Assembly: GCF_014199945.1 (NCBI RefSeq)
Contig: NZ_JACHOR010000005.1
Location: 124,001 to 188,000, forward strand
DNA from: Brevundimonas variabilis
GTDB lineage: Bacteria; Pseudomonadota; Alphaproteobacteria; Caulobacterales; Caulobacteraceae
Reading direction: 5' to 3'
DNA: 64,000 nucleotides
This document shows positions 1-8,863 of the stretch, piece after piece. The notes beneath the pieces are model-generated. The model was not told where the DNA came from. It saw nothing but the letters and a program-made list of their open reading frames with translations, and did no database searches. A program made the position numbers and the translations under genes. Position 1 is the stretch's first letter, and every line of letters begins with the position of its first letter.

Positions 1-924
1 ATCGGGGGCCTCTTCTCGGATCCGGCCCAGCCGTTCGTCGGTCGCTCCATTGCCTTCGTCGGCGCACGAGGCGGTGCCGGCGCCTCCTCCGTGGCCCACA
101 ACACGGCCTATGCGATTTCCGAACGGATCGGAGCCAACACTGTCATCGTCGACTACGATCTGCCGTTCGGGACCGCGGGGCTGGACTTCAACCAGGATCC
201 GCTGAACGGCGTCGCCGACGCGCTTGGCCAGCCGGACCGCCTCGACTCGGTGCTGATGGACCGGATGATGGTCCGCTGCACGGACAAGCTGAGCCTGTTT
301 GCGGCGCCGGCGACCCTGGATGCCGACTGGGACATCAGTCCGGAGGCCTTCGAGGAGGTTACCAGCCGCATTCGTTCGACGGCGCCATTCGTTGTGCTGG
401 ACCTCCCGCATCTCTGGTCAGGCTGGATGCGCCAGACGCTGATCGCGGCCGATGAAGTGGTCGTCGTTGCGACGCCGGATCTCGCCAGCCTTCGCAACGC
501 CAAGAACATGATCGATCTGATCCGGCAGGGTCGCCCCAACGATGCCCCGCCACGGCTCGTGCTCAACCAGGTGGGGGTCCCCGGACGGCCCGAGATCCCG
601 GTCAAGGATTTCGGCAACGCGCTTGGAATCCTGCCCAGCCTGATCATCCCCTTCGAACCGAAACTGTTCGGGGCTGCGGCCAACAACGGCCAGATGATCC
701 TGGATGCCGGCGCCAAGTCCAAGTCGGCGGAGGCCTTCCAGACACTGGCGCAGATCGTGTCGCGCCGTGAGCTGCCTGTGCTGGCCGGGCCCAAGGGCAA
801 GCCTGCCAAACCCGGTGCGGCTCCGAAGGCCCAGAAAGCGCCGAAGGCCCCGAAAGCCGCGAAAGAGACCAAGCCTCCGTCGGAGAGCAAGTCGCTGTTC
901 GCCAACCTGTTCAAGAAGCGCTGA
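1..924 (+). CDS. cpaE: Pilus assembly ATPase-like protein CpaE (5' end outside window)
   Basis: The reading frame is open from base 1, so the N-terminus (probably a receiver-like domain) lies upstream and 307 residues are visible. The visible part is a MinD/ParA-type fold. A deviant Walker A (GARGGAGASSVAHN) lacks the usual signature lysine, as in known CpaE/TadZ proteins, and is followed by the strands VIVDYDLPFG and FVVLDLPH. The last 50 residues are a Lys/Ala/Pro-rich tail ending in LFANLFKKR. CpaE/TadZ proteins direct Tad pilus assembly to the cell pole. cpaF follows after 12 bases, so this is the distal part of a Tad operon. Confidence 0.93.
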   Translation: MGGLFSDPAQPFVGRSIAFVGARGGAGASSVAHNTAYAISERIGANTVIVDYDLPFGTAGLDFNQDPLNGVADALGQPDRLDSVLMDRMMVRCTDKLSLFAAPATLDADWDISPEAFEEVTSRIRSTAPFVVLDLPHLWSGWMRQTLIAADEVVVVATPDLASLRNAKNMIDLIRQGRPNDAPPRLVLNQVGVPGRPEIPVKDFGNALGILPSLIIPFEPKLFGAAANNGQMILDAGAKSKSAEAFQTLAQIVSRRELPVLAGPKGKPAKPGAAPKAQKAPKAPKAAKETKPPSESKSLFANLFKKR

Positions 925-936
925 CGGGAACCGCGA

Positions 937-2535
937 GTGTTCGGTAAACGCACAGGAACGACCGGTACCGCGACGCTGGAGGCGCGTGTCGCAGGCCATG
1001 CGCAGGCTGCGCCGACCCCGGCTGCTGATTCCCCCATGCCCGTCGTTCGGTATGGCGATGAGTCGTTCGATGACCTCGAGGGCGATTTCCCGCCCTCGAC
1101 GACCACGACGGGCGCGCCGCCTGCGGATCGGCTGGATGCGCTCGCCGCGCGGCCCAAGGCCGCAGCCGCGGCCCCGGCGGCCAAGGGGCCTGGACCCAAG
1201 CCAACGGCCGGACTGGAGCAGCTGAAGAAGGCGCAGGCGGTCACCGAGATCGTCCGCGAGCAGAGCGACTACTACCACGCGACCAAGACGACGATCTTCA
1301 ACGCCCTGATGAACACCATCGATCTGGCACAGCTGGCCCAGCTCGATACCAAGGCGGCGTCCGAGGAAATCCGCGACATCGTTGCCGAACTGGTCGCGAT
1401 CAAGAACGTCTCGATGTCGGTGGCCGAGCAGGAGCATCTGGTTCAGGACATCGTCAATGATGTGCTGGGCTATGGTCCGCTGGAGCCGCTTCTGGCGCGA
1501 GACGACATCGCCGACATCATGGTCAATGGCGCGGGCCGGGTCTTCATCGAGGTCGGCGGCAAGGTCCAGCTGACCAATGTCCGCTTCCGCGACAACACCC
1601 AGCTGATGAACATCTGCCAGCGGATCGTGTCCCAGGTCGGCCGTCGCGTGGACGAAAGCAGCCCGATCTGCGACGCCCGCCTTCCCGACGGCAGCCGCGT
1701 CAACGTCATCGCACCGCCGCTGGCGATCGATGGCGCGACCCTGACGATCCGGAAGTTCAAGAAAGACAAGCTGACGATGAAGAACCTGGTGGAGTTCGCC
1801 TCCATCAGTCCCGAAGGGGCTAGGGTTCTGGGCGTGATCGGCGCCTGCCGCTGCAACATCGTCATCTCGGGTGGTACGGGGTCGGGCAAGACCACGCTCC
1901 TGAACACCCTGACGGCCTTCATCGATCCGACCGAGCGGGTCATCACCTGCGAGGATGCGGCCGAACTGCAGCTGCAGCAGCCGCACGTCGTGCGCCTCGA
2001 AACGCGTCCGCCCAACCTCGAGGGGCAGGGCACCATCTCGATGCGCGACCTGGTGAAGAACTGTCTGCGGATGCGTCCCGAGCGGATCATCGTCGGCGAG
2101 GTGCGCGGACCCGAGGCCTTCGACCTGCTGCAGGCCATGAACACCGGCCACGATGGCTCGATGGGCACGCTGCACGCCAACAGCCCGCGCGAAGCCATCA
2201 GCCGGATGGAATCCATGATCACCATGGGGGGCTATGGACTGCCCTCCAAGACCATCCGCGAGATGATCACGGGCTCGGTCGACGTCATCATTCAGGCGGC
2301 GCGTCTGAGGGACGGCTCGCGCCGCATCACCCACATCACCGAGGTCGTGGGCCTCGAGGGCGATGTGATCGTGACCCAGGACCTGTTCGTCTACGAGATC
2401 ACGGGCGAGGACGAGAACGGCAAGATCATCGGCCGCCACCGCTCGACCGGCATCGCTCGTCCGCGCTTCTGGGACCGGGCGCGCTACTACGGGCTGGAGC
2501 GCGAGCTGGCGGAAGCCCTCGACGCAGCGGAGTAG
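937..2535 (+). CDS. cpaF: Tad/Cpa pilus secretion ATPase CpaF
   Basis: This is a 532-residue type II/IV secretion ATPase that powers Tad (Flp) pilin export and assembly at the inner membrane. The Walker A GGTGSGKTT sits near residue 312. The Walker B/Asp-box region RIIVGEVRG (about 382) is followed by the His box TGHDGSMGTLHAN. The first 100 residues are Ala/Pro-rich and poorly conserved, as is usual for the family. Translation starts at GTG 937, 12 bases after the cpaE stop. cpaG begins 5 bases downstream, so translational coupling is likely. Length and motif order match CpaF of Caulobacter. Confidence 0.97.
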   Translation: MFGKRTGTTGTATLEARVAGHAQAAPTPAADSPMPVVRYGDESFDDLEGDFPPSTTTTGAPPADRLDALAARPKAAAAAPAAKGPGPKPTAGLEQLKKAQAVTEIVREQSDYYHATKTTIFNALMNTIDLAQLAQLDTKAASEEIRDIVAELVAIKNVSMSVAEQEHLVQDIVNDVLGYGPLEPLLARDDIADIMVNGAGRVFIEVGGKVQLTNVRFRDNTQLMNICQRIVSQVGRRVDESSPICDARLPDGSRVNVIAPPLAIDGATLTIRKFKKDKLTMKNLVEFASISPEGARVLGVIGACRCNIVISGGTGSGKTTLLNTLTAFIDPTERVITCEDAAELQLQQPHVVRLETRPPNLEGQGTISMRDLVKNCLRMRPERIIVGEVRGPEAFDLLQAMNTGHDGSMGTLHANSPREAISRMESMITMGGYGLPSKTIREMITGSVDVIIQAARLRDGSRRITHITEVVGLEGDVIVTQDLFVYEITGEDENGKIIGRHRSTGIARPRFWDRARYYGLERELAEALDAAE

Positions 2536-2540
2536 GGCGG

Positions 2541-3515
2541 ATGCTGGAAATCCTCGCGGGCGTTCTGGGCTTCATCATCATTGCCAGCCTCGGCTGGGTC
2601 TTCGTCGGCGGCGAGGATTCCTCGACACAGGCCCTCAAGCGCGCCGAGGGCATGGGCGTCGGACGCAACATCTCCACCCGCAAGACCGCTGCGCAGGCCA
2701 ACACACCCGAAGCCCGCCGCAAGGTGATCGAGCTTCAGCTCAAGGAAGCGGAGCGCCGGGAACGCAAGGCCCGGATGACCATGGCGGCCAAGCTGAAGCA
2801 TGCCGGCCTCGCGATGAAGATCCGGACCTTCTGGATCATCAGCGGTGTCCTCGGCACGCTCGCCTTCCTGATCCCCCTGGTGTTCGGGCTGAACCTGCTT
2901 CTCGCGGCCGGGATCTCGATCGTCTTCGGACTCGGCCTGCCCCGCTGGGTGGTCGGCTTCATCGGCAAGCGGCGGATGAAGAAATTCTCGAGCGAGTTCG
3001 CCAACGCCGTCGATGTGATCGTGCGCGGCATCCGGTCCGGCCTGCCGGTCCACGACTGTTTCAAGATCATCGGCAAGGAAGCCCCGGCGCCCCTGGGACC
3101 GGAGTTCCGCCGCCTGGTCGAGAACATGAGTGTGGGCCTGACGCTGCCGCAGTCGCTGGACAAGATGTACGAGCGGATGCCGACGCCGGAACTGAAATTC
3201 TTCACCATCGTCATCGCGATCCAGCAGAAGACCGGCGGCAACCTGGGCGAGGCCCTGTCGAACCTGACCACCGTCCTGCGGGCGCGCCGGATGATGGCCG
3301 AAAAGATCAAGGCGCTGTCATCGGAAGCCATGGCATCGGCCGGGATCATCGGCGCGCTGCCGCCCGTGGTCATGACCCTCGTCTTCATCACGACCCCCGC
3401 CTACATGGGGCTGCTCTTCACCGACCCCCGTGGACAGGTGATGCTGCTGGGAGCCGCGATCTGGATGTCCGCCGGCGTCTTCGTGATGAAGAAGATGATC
3501 GCGTTCAAATTCTAG
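2541..3515 (+). CDS. cpaG: Tad/Cpa pilus inner-membrane platform protein CpaG (TadB family)
   Basis: This 324-residue polytopic protein has a hydrophobic N-terminal helix (about residues 4-24), a pair of helices around 95-140, a cytoplasmic T2SSF/GspF-type domain (about 150-280) and two C-terminal helices. TadB proteins form the membrane platform that CpaF engages during pilus extension. It starts 5 bases after cpaF and is followed 13 bases later by its paralogue cpaH; that order is typical of tad loci. Nothing is missing from the domain plan. Confidence 0.94.
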   Translation: MLEILAGVLGFIIIASLGWVFVGGEDSSTQALKRAEGMGVGRNISTRKTAAQANTPEARRKVIELQLKEAERRERKARMTMAAKLKHAGLAMKIRTFWIISGVLGTLAFLIPLVFGLNLLLAAGISIVFGLGLPRWVVGFIGKRRMKKFSSEFANAVDVIVRGIRSGLPVHDCFKIIGKEAPAPLGPEFRRLVENMSVGLTLPQSLDKMYERMPTPELKFFTIVIAIQQKTGGNLGEALSNLTTVLRARRMMAEKIKALSSEAMASAGIIGALPPVVMTLVFITTPAYMGLLFTDPRGQVMLLGAAIWMSAGVFVMKKMIAFKF

Positions 3516-3528
3516 GGACTGACGGACC

Positions 3529-4497
3529 ATGATCGCGTTTCTGACCAACCCCCTGAACCTGATGAGCATCGGCGTCGGCATCTGCGCCTTTGCGGCGATC
3601 TTCACCGTCGTCGCCTCCATGACGGGCGGGGCGCAGCTCGAAACGCGCATGAAGGCTGTCGCGGTCCGTCGCGACGAACTGCGGCGCCGGTCGCGTCAGG
3701 CCATGGTCTCGGGTTCGGCCTCGGCGCTGCGCCACACCGACGACGGCTTCAAGAAACAGATCGTCGACATGCTGGACCTCAGCAAGCGGCTGGAGGACCC
3801 CAAGGTCGTCGACAAGATGGCCCAGGCGGGCTTCCGCGGGCCCAAGCCCATCACGACCTTCTACTTCTTCCGGATGGCCATGCCGTTCGTCTTCATGGCA
3901 GCTGTCGGCTTCTATCTGTTCGGGTTCAACGATTTCGGACTGCCGACCATGAACCGCGTCACGGCCACCGTGGCGGCGGCCCTGGCCGGCTACTATGCCC
4001 CGAACATCTATCTCTCGAACCTGATCGCCAAGCGCCAGACCTCGATCATGCAGGCGTTTCCGGACACGCTGGACCTGCTGCTGATCTGCGTCGAGGCCGG
4101 TATGTCGATCGAGGCGGCGATCCAGAAGGTGAGCCAGGAAATCAGCACATCCTCGATCGAACTGGCCGAGGAGCTCAGCCTGCTGACGGCCGAGCTCAGC
4201 TACCTGCCCGAGCGTCGCCATGCCTATGAAGGCCTGGCGAGACGGACCAACCATCCCGGCGTCCGCGCCGTGACCACGGCCATGATCCAGGCGGAACAGT
4301 ACGGCACACCCCTGGGTGTCGCCCTACGCACCATGGCCAAGGAAAACCGAGACCTGCGCCTGTCGGCAGCCGAAAAGAAGGCGGCGGCCCTGCCAGCCAA
4401 GCTGACCGTGCCGATGATCATCTTCTTCCTGCCCGTGCTGTTCGTCGTGATCCTCGGACCCGCGATCATCAACATCCAGGACACGATGGCCAAATAG
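3529..4497 (+). CDS. cpaH: Tad/Cpa pilus inner-membrane platform protein CpaH (TadC family)
   Basis: This 322-residue T2SSF-domain protein is paralogous to the upstream gene. It has an N-terminal helix near residues 11-30, two helices around 105-150, the cytoplasmic GspF-type segment with the stretch DLLLICVEAGMSIEAAIQKV (about 181-200), and a C-terminal helix ending at INIQDTMAK. TadC pairs with TadB as the pilus assembly platform. It is the last gene of the Cpa operon here. Only 15 bases separate its stop from the convergent SRPBCC gene, with no clear terminator hairpin. Confidence 0.94.
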   Translation: MIAFLTNPLNLMSIGVGICAFAAIFTVVASMTGGAQLETRMKAVAVRRDELRRRSRQAMVSGSASALRHTDDGFKKQIVDMLDLSKRLEDPKVVDKMAQAGFRGPKPITTFYFFRMAMPFVFMAAVGFYLFGFNDFGLPTMNRVTATVAAALAGYYAPNIYLSNLIAKRQTSIMQAFPDTLDLLLICVEAGMSIEAAIQKVSQEISTSSIELAEELSLLTAELSYLPERRHAYEGLARRTNHPGVRAVTTAMIQAEQYGTPLGVALRTMAKENRDLRLSAAEKKAAALPAKLTVPMIIFFLPVLFVVILGPAIINIQDTMAK

Positions 4498-4512
4498 GCC
4501 GCGGTCCGCGGA

Positions 4513-4947
4513 TCAGACCGGTCGTTCGGCCGCGGCCTTCAGCGACTCGGCCACCTGCTCGCAGGCCTGCCGCAGCGCGAATTTGTGCTTGTCGTGGAAC
4601 AGCTCGCCGCGCAGGCCCGAGAAGATATAGCCGTTGGCGGCGATACAGCTGCCTGGCTCGAGCTCGTCGATCTCGAAATAGCGGACGACGTTGAACATCA
4701 TGCCGCGCTTTTCGGACCAGACCAGCTGCGCCAGGGGCTGCCAGTCACCGACGCGGGCAATGACCGGTCGGGCGGGATGGCCGGGCAGGGTCTCGGTCAG
4801 GCGGATCTCGCCGCCGAAGCCGATGACGCCCGAAGCGTCGGTCTCGACCGGGTTCCACCGGCTCCAGAAGGCGAGATCGGACAAGGTGTCCCAGATGCGT
4901 TCGGCCGGGGCCTGGATGCCGATGCGTTTTTCGATGCGGAAATTCAT
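4513..4947 (-). CDS. SRPBCC domain protein
   Basis: This 144-residue single-domain protein has the START/SRPBCC (polyketide cyclase-like) pattern: an N-terminal strand and helix with IQAPAERIWDTLSDLAFWSRW, the strand-rich middle, and a long C-terminal helix. SRPBCC proteins bind small hydrophobic ligands. The substrate cannot be read from the sequence. It lies 66 bases downstream of dapE on the same strand and may be co-transcribed with it. It has no signal peptide, so it is probably cytoplasmic. Confidence 0.85.
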   Translation of the reverse strand: MNFRIEKRIGIQAPAERIWDTLSDLAFWSRWNPVETDASGVIGFGGEIRLTETLPGHPARPVIARVGDWQPLAQLVWSEKRGMMFNVVRYFEIDELEPGSCIAANGYIFSGLRGELFHDKHKFALRQACEQVAESLKAAAERPV

Positions 4948-5013
4948 TCTGGTGATCTGGCAAGACTTCCGGGCAGGCGCAAGGCAGCGAAGGGGCCCAA
5001 GACGGTCATGGCG

Positions 5014-6201
5014 TCAGTTCCTGACCAGAACCGATTCAATGACCCGGCGATAGACACCGGTCAGGGCCTGAAGCTCGGCGACCGGCACCCGTTCGTCGAT
5101 CTGGTGCATGGTCTGGCCGACCAGACCCAGTTCCAGCACCGGACACATCGCACGCAGGAACCGGGCGTCGGACGTCCCGCCCGTGGTCGAGGCTTCCGGG
5201 CGAATGCCAGTCCCGGCCTCTACGGCATCCTGGACCGCCGTCACGAACGGTCCATGGGGCGTCAGGAAGGCCTCGCCGGAGCACAGATGCTCAAGCGTGA
5301 TCTGCAGCCCGCTGTCGGCCTGGGCCTGACCGGCCAGCCTGTTGAGCTCGGCCATCAGCCCGTCGCCGCTCTGGGCCGGGTTGAAGCGGATGTTCAGGCG
5401 CGCCCGGGCCTCGGATGGGATGACATTGGTCGCCCCGTTGCCGATGTCGATGGTGGTGATCTCGAGGTTCGAGGGTTGAAAGGCCTCATAGCCCTCATCG
5501 ATCACCCAGGCATCGAGGGCGGCCAGCAGCCGCACCAGGACCGGGGCCGGATTGGCGGCCCGGGCCGGATAGGCAACGTGGCCCTGCTTGCCATGGACGG
5601 TGATCCAGGTGTTTAGCGAGCCACGGCGACCGATCTTGATCATGTCGCCCAGCTGATGCTGGGACGAGGGTTCGCCGACGACACAGGCGTCGATGATCTC
5701 GCCCTCGGCCATCAGCGCTTCGACCACCCGCTTGGTGCCATGCAGGGCCGGGCCTTCCTCGTCGCCGGTGATCAGGAAGGACAGCGAACCGTCGGGCTCT
5801 GCGGCCGCCAGCACCTCGGACACGGCGGCGACCCAGGCGGCGATCCCGCCCTTCATGTCGACGGCCCCCCGCCCATAGAGCAGTCCGTCGCGGACCTCGG
5901 CTTCAAAGGGGGCCGAGGACCAGGCCTCGGTATTGCCGGTCGGCACGACATCGGTGTGGCCGGCGAAGCAGAGATTGGGCGAGGCGGTTCCGCGCCGGGC
6001 GTACAGGTTCTCGATCCGGGCGTCGGAGCCGGTGCCCGACGGGCCTTCGAAGGCCATGCGCCGGCAGGTGAATCCGAGGTCGGTCAGCACCCGCTGCAGG
6101 GTATCCATGGCTCCCGCATCGGCGGGGGTCACGGACGGGCGACGGATGAGATCGCGCGTCAGTTCGACAGGATCGATGAGGGGAAGGGGTGCGCCGGTCA
6201 T
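5014..6201 (-). CDS. dapE: Succinyl-diaminopimelate desuccinylase
   Basis: DapE hydrolyses N-succinyl-LL-diaminopimelate in the lysine/meso-diaminopimelate pathway that feeds peptidoglycan synthesis. The 395-residue product carries the M20 metallopeptidase signatures: GHTDVVPTG with metal ligand H82 and D84, GRGAVDMKGG with bridging D115, and TGDEEG with catalytic E148 and ligand E149. The ATG at 6201 (protein MTGAPLPLID) fits the family length; the open frame runs far upstream but that part antisenses the MFS gene. The divergent MFS gene starts 63 bases away. Confidence 0.96.
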   Translation of the reverse strand: MTGAPLPLIDPVELTRDLIRRPSVTPADAGAMDTLQRVLTDLGFTCRRMAFEGPSGTGSDARIENLYARRGTASPNLCFAGHTDVVPTGNTEAWSSAPFEAEVRDGLLYGRGAVDMKGGIAAWVAAVSEVLAAAEPDGSLSFLITGDEEGPALHGTKRVVEALMAEGEIIDACVVGEPSSQHQLGDMIKIGRRGSLNTWITVHGKQGHVAYPARAANPAPVLVRLLAALDAWVIDEGYEAFQPSNLEITTIDIGNGATNVIPSEARARLNIRFNPAQSGDGLMAELNRLAGQAQADSGLQITLEHLCSGEAFLTPHGPFVTAVQDAVEAGTGIRPEASTTGGTSDARFLRAMCPVLELGLVGQTMHQIDERVPVAELQALTGVYRRVIESVLVRN

Positions 6202-6264
6202 GGACCTATGCTTTACGGGCGTTGTGCGGTCGCGAAAAGAGTTCGCCTGCCAGGCTGAGACACC

Positions 6265-7560
6265 ATGACCGACCCTTCTGACACCCCTGAACCCCCGGCG
6301 CCCGAGAAGAGACTCGGCGGCGATGTGGACCGGGGCGATAACCCCTGGGCGATCCGGGATTTCCGGCTGCTGTGGCTTGGGCGTGTCGCGGCGGTGCTGG
6401 CGATCCAGATCCAGTCCTCGGCCCTGTTGTGGCAGGTCTACGAGATCGCGCGGCGGGATCACCCGATCGAACAGGCCAGCCTGTATCTGGGGCTGGTCGG
6501 GCTGGTGCAGTTCATTCCGCTGCTGGCCTTCACCCTGCCTGCGGGCGAGATGGCGGACCGGCGCGATCGCAAAGTCACGGTCGCCCTGTCGATCGCCGTG
6601 GAGGGGCTGTGCGCGATCGCCTTCCTCGCCATGGCCCTGCATGGCTCGCCGCCGCTCTGGGGGCTGCTGGCCGTGGCCTGTCTGTTCGGGGCCTGCCGGG
6701 CCTTCCTGGCACCGGCCAGCCAGGCCTTCCTGCCGATGGTGGTCGGTCGTGCCGGCCTGCCGCGCGCCATCGCGGCCCAGTCGATCGCCTTCCAGACCGG
6801 TGCCATCGCCGGCCCGGCCCTGGGCGGGGTCATCGTCGGCCTCTCGGTTCCGCTGGCCTATGCCGTGGCGCTCGGCATGTTCCTGGTGGGCCTGAGCGCC
6901 TTCCTGCTGATCCGGACCAGCGGCAAGCCGGAACCGGTCGAGGACGGGACGGGGCGCTGGGATGCGGTCAAGGAGGGCCTGAAATACGTCTGGGACACCA
7001 AGATCGTGCTGGGGGCGATTTCGCTGGATCTGATCGTGGTGCTGTTCGCCGGCGTGGCCCTGCTGACGCCGATCTTTGCGCGGGACATCCTGCATGTCGG
7101 GGCGGCCGGGTTCGGGCTTCTGCGCGCCGCCTTCGGGGTCGGGGCCCTGGGGATGGCGGTCTATCTGTCGCGCTATCCGATCGTGCGGCGCGGGGGCCTG
7201 TGGATGTTCGGGGCCGTGGCGGTGTTTGGCGTCTGCACCATCATTTTCGGCCTGTCGAAGATCGCCTGGATCAGCGCCATCGCCCTGCTGATCGGGGGCG
7301 CGGCCGACATGATCAGCGTCAACATTCGCCAGACCCTTATCCAGCTGTCGACGCCCGATCACATGCGCGGGCGGGTGTCGTCGGTGTCCATGCTGTTCAT
7401 CGGGGCCTCGAATGAACTGGGCGAGGCCTACTCCGGGGTCATGGTCCGGCTGCTGTCCCCGATCGGTGCCGCAGTGTTCGGCGGGGTGGGGGCGCTGGCC
7501 GCCACCGGAATCTGGGCCAGGGTCTTCCCTTCGCTGCGGAAGGCGGATCGGCTGAGCTGA
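6265..7560 (+). CDS. MFS transporter (EntS/MFS_3-like)
   Basis: This 431-residue major facilitator has about 12 hydrophobic segments and a charged cytoplasmic N-terminus. The loop between helices 2 and 3 reads GEMADRRDRKVTVA, the MFS signature. The overall pattern resembles the EntS/MFS_3 exporters (drug or siderophore efflux), but the substrate is unknown. It is divergent from dapE and convergent with dcd. The 176-base gap to dcd is filled by a palindromic element. No regulator gene lies beside it. Confidence 0.88.
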   Translation: MTDPSDTPEPPAPEKRLGGDVDRGDNPWAIRDFRLLWLGRVAAVLAIQIQSSALLWQVYEIARRDHPIEQASLYLGLVGLVQFIPLLAFTLPAGEMADRRDRKVTVALSIAVEGLCAIAFLAMALHGSPPLWGLLAVACLFGACRAFLAPASQAFLPMVVGRAGLPRAIAAQSIAFQTGAIAGPALGGVIVGLSVPLAYAVALGMFLVGLSAFLLIRTSGKPEPVEDGTGRWDAVKEGLKYVWDTKIVLGAISLDLIVVLFAGVALLTPIFARDILHVGAAGFGLLRAAFGVGALGMAVYLSRYPIVRRGGLWMFGAVAVFGVCTIIFGLSKIAWISAIALLIGGAADMISVNIRQTLIQLSTPDHMRGRVSSVSMLFIGASNELGEAYSGVMVRLLSPIGAAVFGGVGALAATGIWARVFPSLRKADRLS

Positions 7561-7565
7561 GATAT

Positions 7566-7733
7566 CCTCCCTGTCGCCCTGCGACGAGGAGGGGGACCGT
7601 GCGAAGCGGGGTGGAGGGGCTTCGCCCGCTGCACTGATGGTGCCTTGAAAATCAGACAGAGTCCGTGTCCGGCAGCCCCTCCGTCACGGTGCTGTGCACC
7701 GCGCCACCTCCCCATCGCCTCGCGATGGGGAGG
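7566..7733. repeat. Palindromic intergenic element between MFS and dcd genes
   Basis: Nearly the whole gap between two convergent genes is built from nested inverted repeats. The left end forms an imperfect hairpin (CCTCCCTGTCGC against GCGACGAGGAGG). The internal arms GGAGGGGCT (7613-7621) and AGCCCCTCC (7674-7682) pair exactly. The right end is a perfect 11-bp hairpin with a 3-base loop (arms 7708-7718 and 7722-7732). The architecture is that of REP/MITE-like dispersed palindromes common in alphaproteobacteria. The right hairpin could also stop transcription from both sides. It has no coding capacity. Confidence 0.7.
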
Positions 7734-7736
7734 AGA

Positions 7737-8759
7737 TTACCAGGACCTGAAATGCTTGCTGAGCTTCAGCCCCTGCCGCTGGTAGTGGCTGCCGCCCTCG
7801 CCATAGAGGCGGGAGGGTCGTTCGGTCAGGGGTTCATAGACCAGCCGGGCGACGATCTGGCCGTGTTCCAGCAGGAAGGGGGTGTCGTGGGTGCGGACTT
7901 CCAGCACGCCCTTCGAGCCGGCCCCGTGTGCTTCGTCGGTGCCGAAGCCGGGGTCGAAGAAGCCGGCGTAGTGGACGCGGAACTCGCCGACGCTGGGGTC
8001 GATCGGGGTCATCTCGGCGGCCTGGTCGACCGGGATCTCGACCGCATCGCTGGAGGCCAGGATGTAGAACTCGCCCGGGTCCAGCAGAAGCTCGCCCCGA
8101 CGCACGTTCAGCGGCTCCCAGAAGTCGCGGGGATCATGGCCGTCGATCCGGTCCAGATCGATGACGCCGGCGTGGCGGCGACCGCGGAAGCCGACGATGT
8201 CGCCGCCCTGCAGATCGACGCCGACGCTGCGGGTCTCGAGACGCGGAGGCTCGCCGGCCTTCAGCCGCAGCTGGTTCAGCCGGGTGCCGGGTCGGACGAG
8301 GATGGAAAAGGTCTGGGGCGCGATCTCCAGATACAGCGGCCCCTCATAGCCTTCGGCCACGTCGTCGAAGGACGCCCCCTGATCGGTCAGCAGGCGCACG
8401 AAGACATCGACCCGGCCGGTGGAGCTCTTCGGGTTGGCGCGGGCGATCAGCCCCTTTGGCAGGGTCAGGCTTTCCTGCAGCCGGGCGATATAGACGCAGC
8501 CTTTTTCAAGAACCTCGCCGCCGGACAGGTCGAGCGTGTGCATCACGACATCGGCGATCCGGTCCTCGACCTTGCGCGAGCCGGGCAGGAAGGAGGCCCG
8601 CACCCGCCAGCAGGTGTCGGACAGACGCAGGTCCAGCGAGGCAGGCTGGACCTGATCGGCGTCGAACGGGGTCTGCGATCGGATCGCGCCCGTGGCGATC
8701 AGGCTCTCGATGGACTGGCAGGGCAGGATGCCGGGCGTGGCTGTGATGAAGGCGCTCAT
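7737..8759 (-). CDS. dcd: 2'-deoxycytidine 5'-triphosphate deaminase, long two-domain form
   Basis: Dcd converts dCTP to dUTP, supplying dUMP for thymidylate synthesis. The N-terminal half shows the family's core: QPASLDLRLSD, the nucleotide-binding ARANPKSSTGRVDV, and GPLYLEIAPQTF with the expected catalytic glutamate. At 340 residues it is far longer than the roughly 190-residue enterobacterial enzyme. The second half (YAGFFDPGFG, then LEVRTHDTPFLLEHGQIVAR) repeats the dUTPase-like pattern, so the protein looks like a tandem-domain form. The window also holds dut. Its stop lies next to the palindromic element. Confidence 0.92.
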   Translation of the reverse strand: MSAFITATPGILPCQSIESLIATGAIRSQTPFDADQVQPASLDLRLSDTCWRVRASFLPGSRKVEDRIADVVMHTLDLSGGEVLEKGCVYIARLQESLTLPKGLIARANPKSSTGRVDVFVRLLTDQGASFDDVAEGYEGPLYLEIAPQTFSILVRPGTRLNQLRLKAGEPPRLETRSVGVDLQGGDIVGFRGRRHAGVIDLDRIDGHDPRDFWEPLNVRRGELLLDPGEFYILASSDAVEIPVDQAAEMTPIDPSVGEFRVHYAGFFDPGFGTDEAHGAGSKGVLEVRTHDTPFLLEHGQIVARLVYEPLTERPSRLYGEGGSHYQRQGLKLSKHFRSW

Positions 8760-8863
8760 GCCCCCGGTCTAAGGGGGAATTTGTCGTCTGTCTTGCCTTT
8801 GACATTGAATCCCCCGGTCTGTGGCGCAACGATGGGCGTGCGATATCCGACAGGCCACCGACC

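Noticed and set aside
418..2439. Long minus-strand open frame opposite cpaE/cpaF (673 codons)
   Set aside because: It is antisense to clear Cpa genes, Arg/Asp/His-rich, without family motifs; a typical shadow frame in G+C-rich DNA.
8761..8820. Direct repeat CCCCCGGTCT (8761 and 8811) with a TTGACA and GANTC between dcd and apaG as a defined promoter
   Set aside because: No matching -10 element was found at normal spacing; the repeat alone does not define a site.
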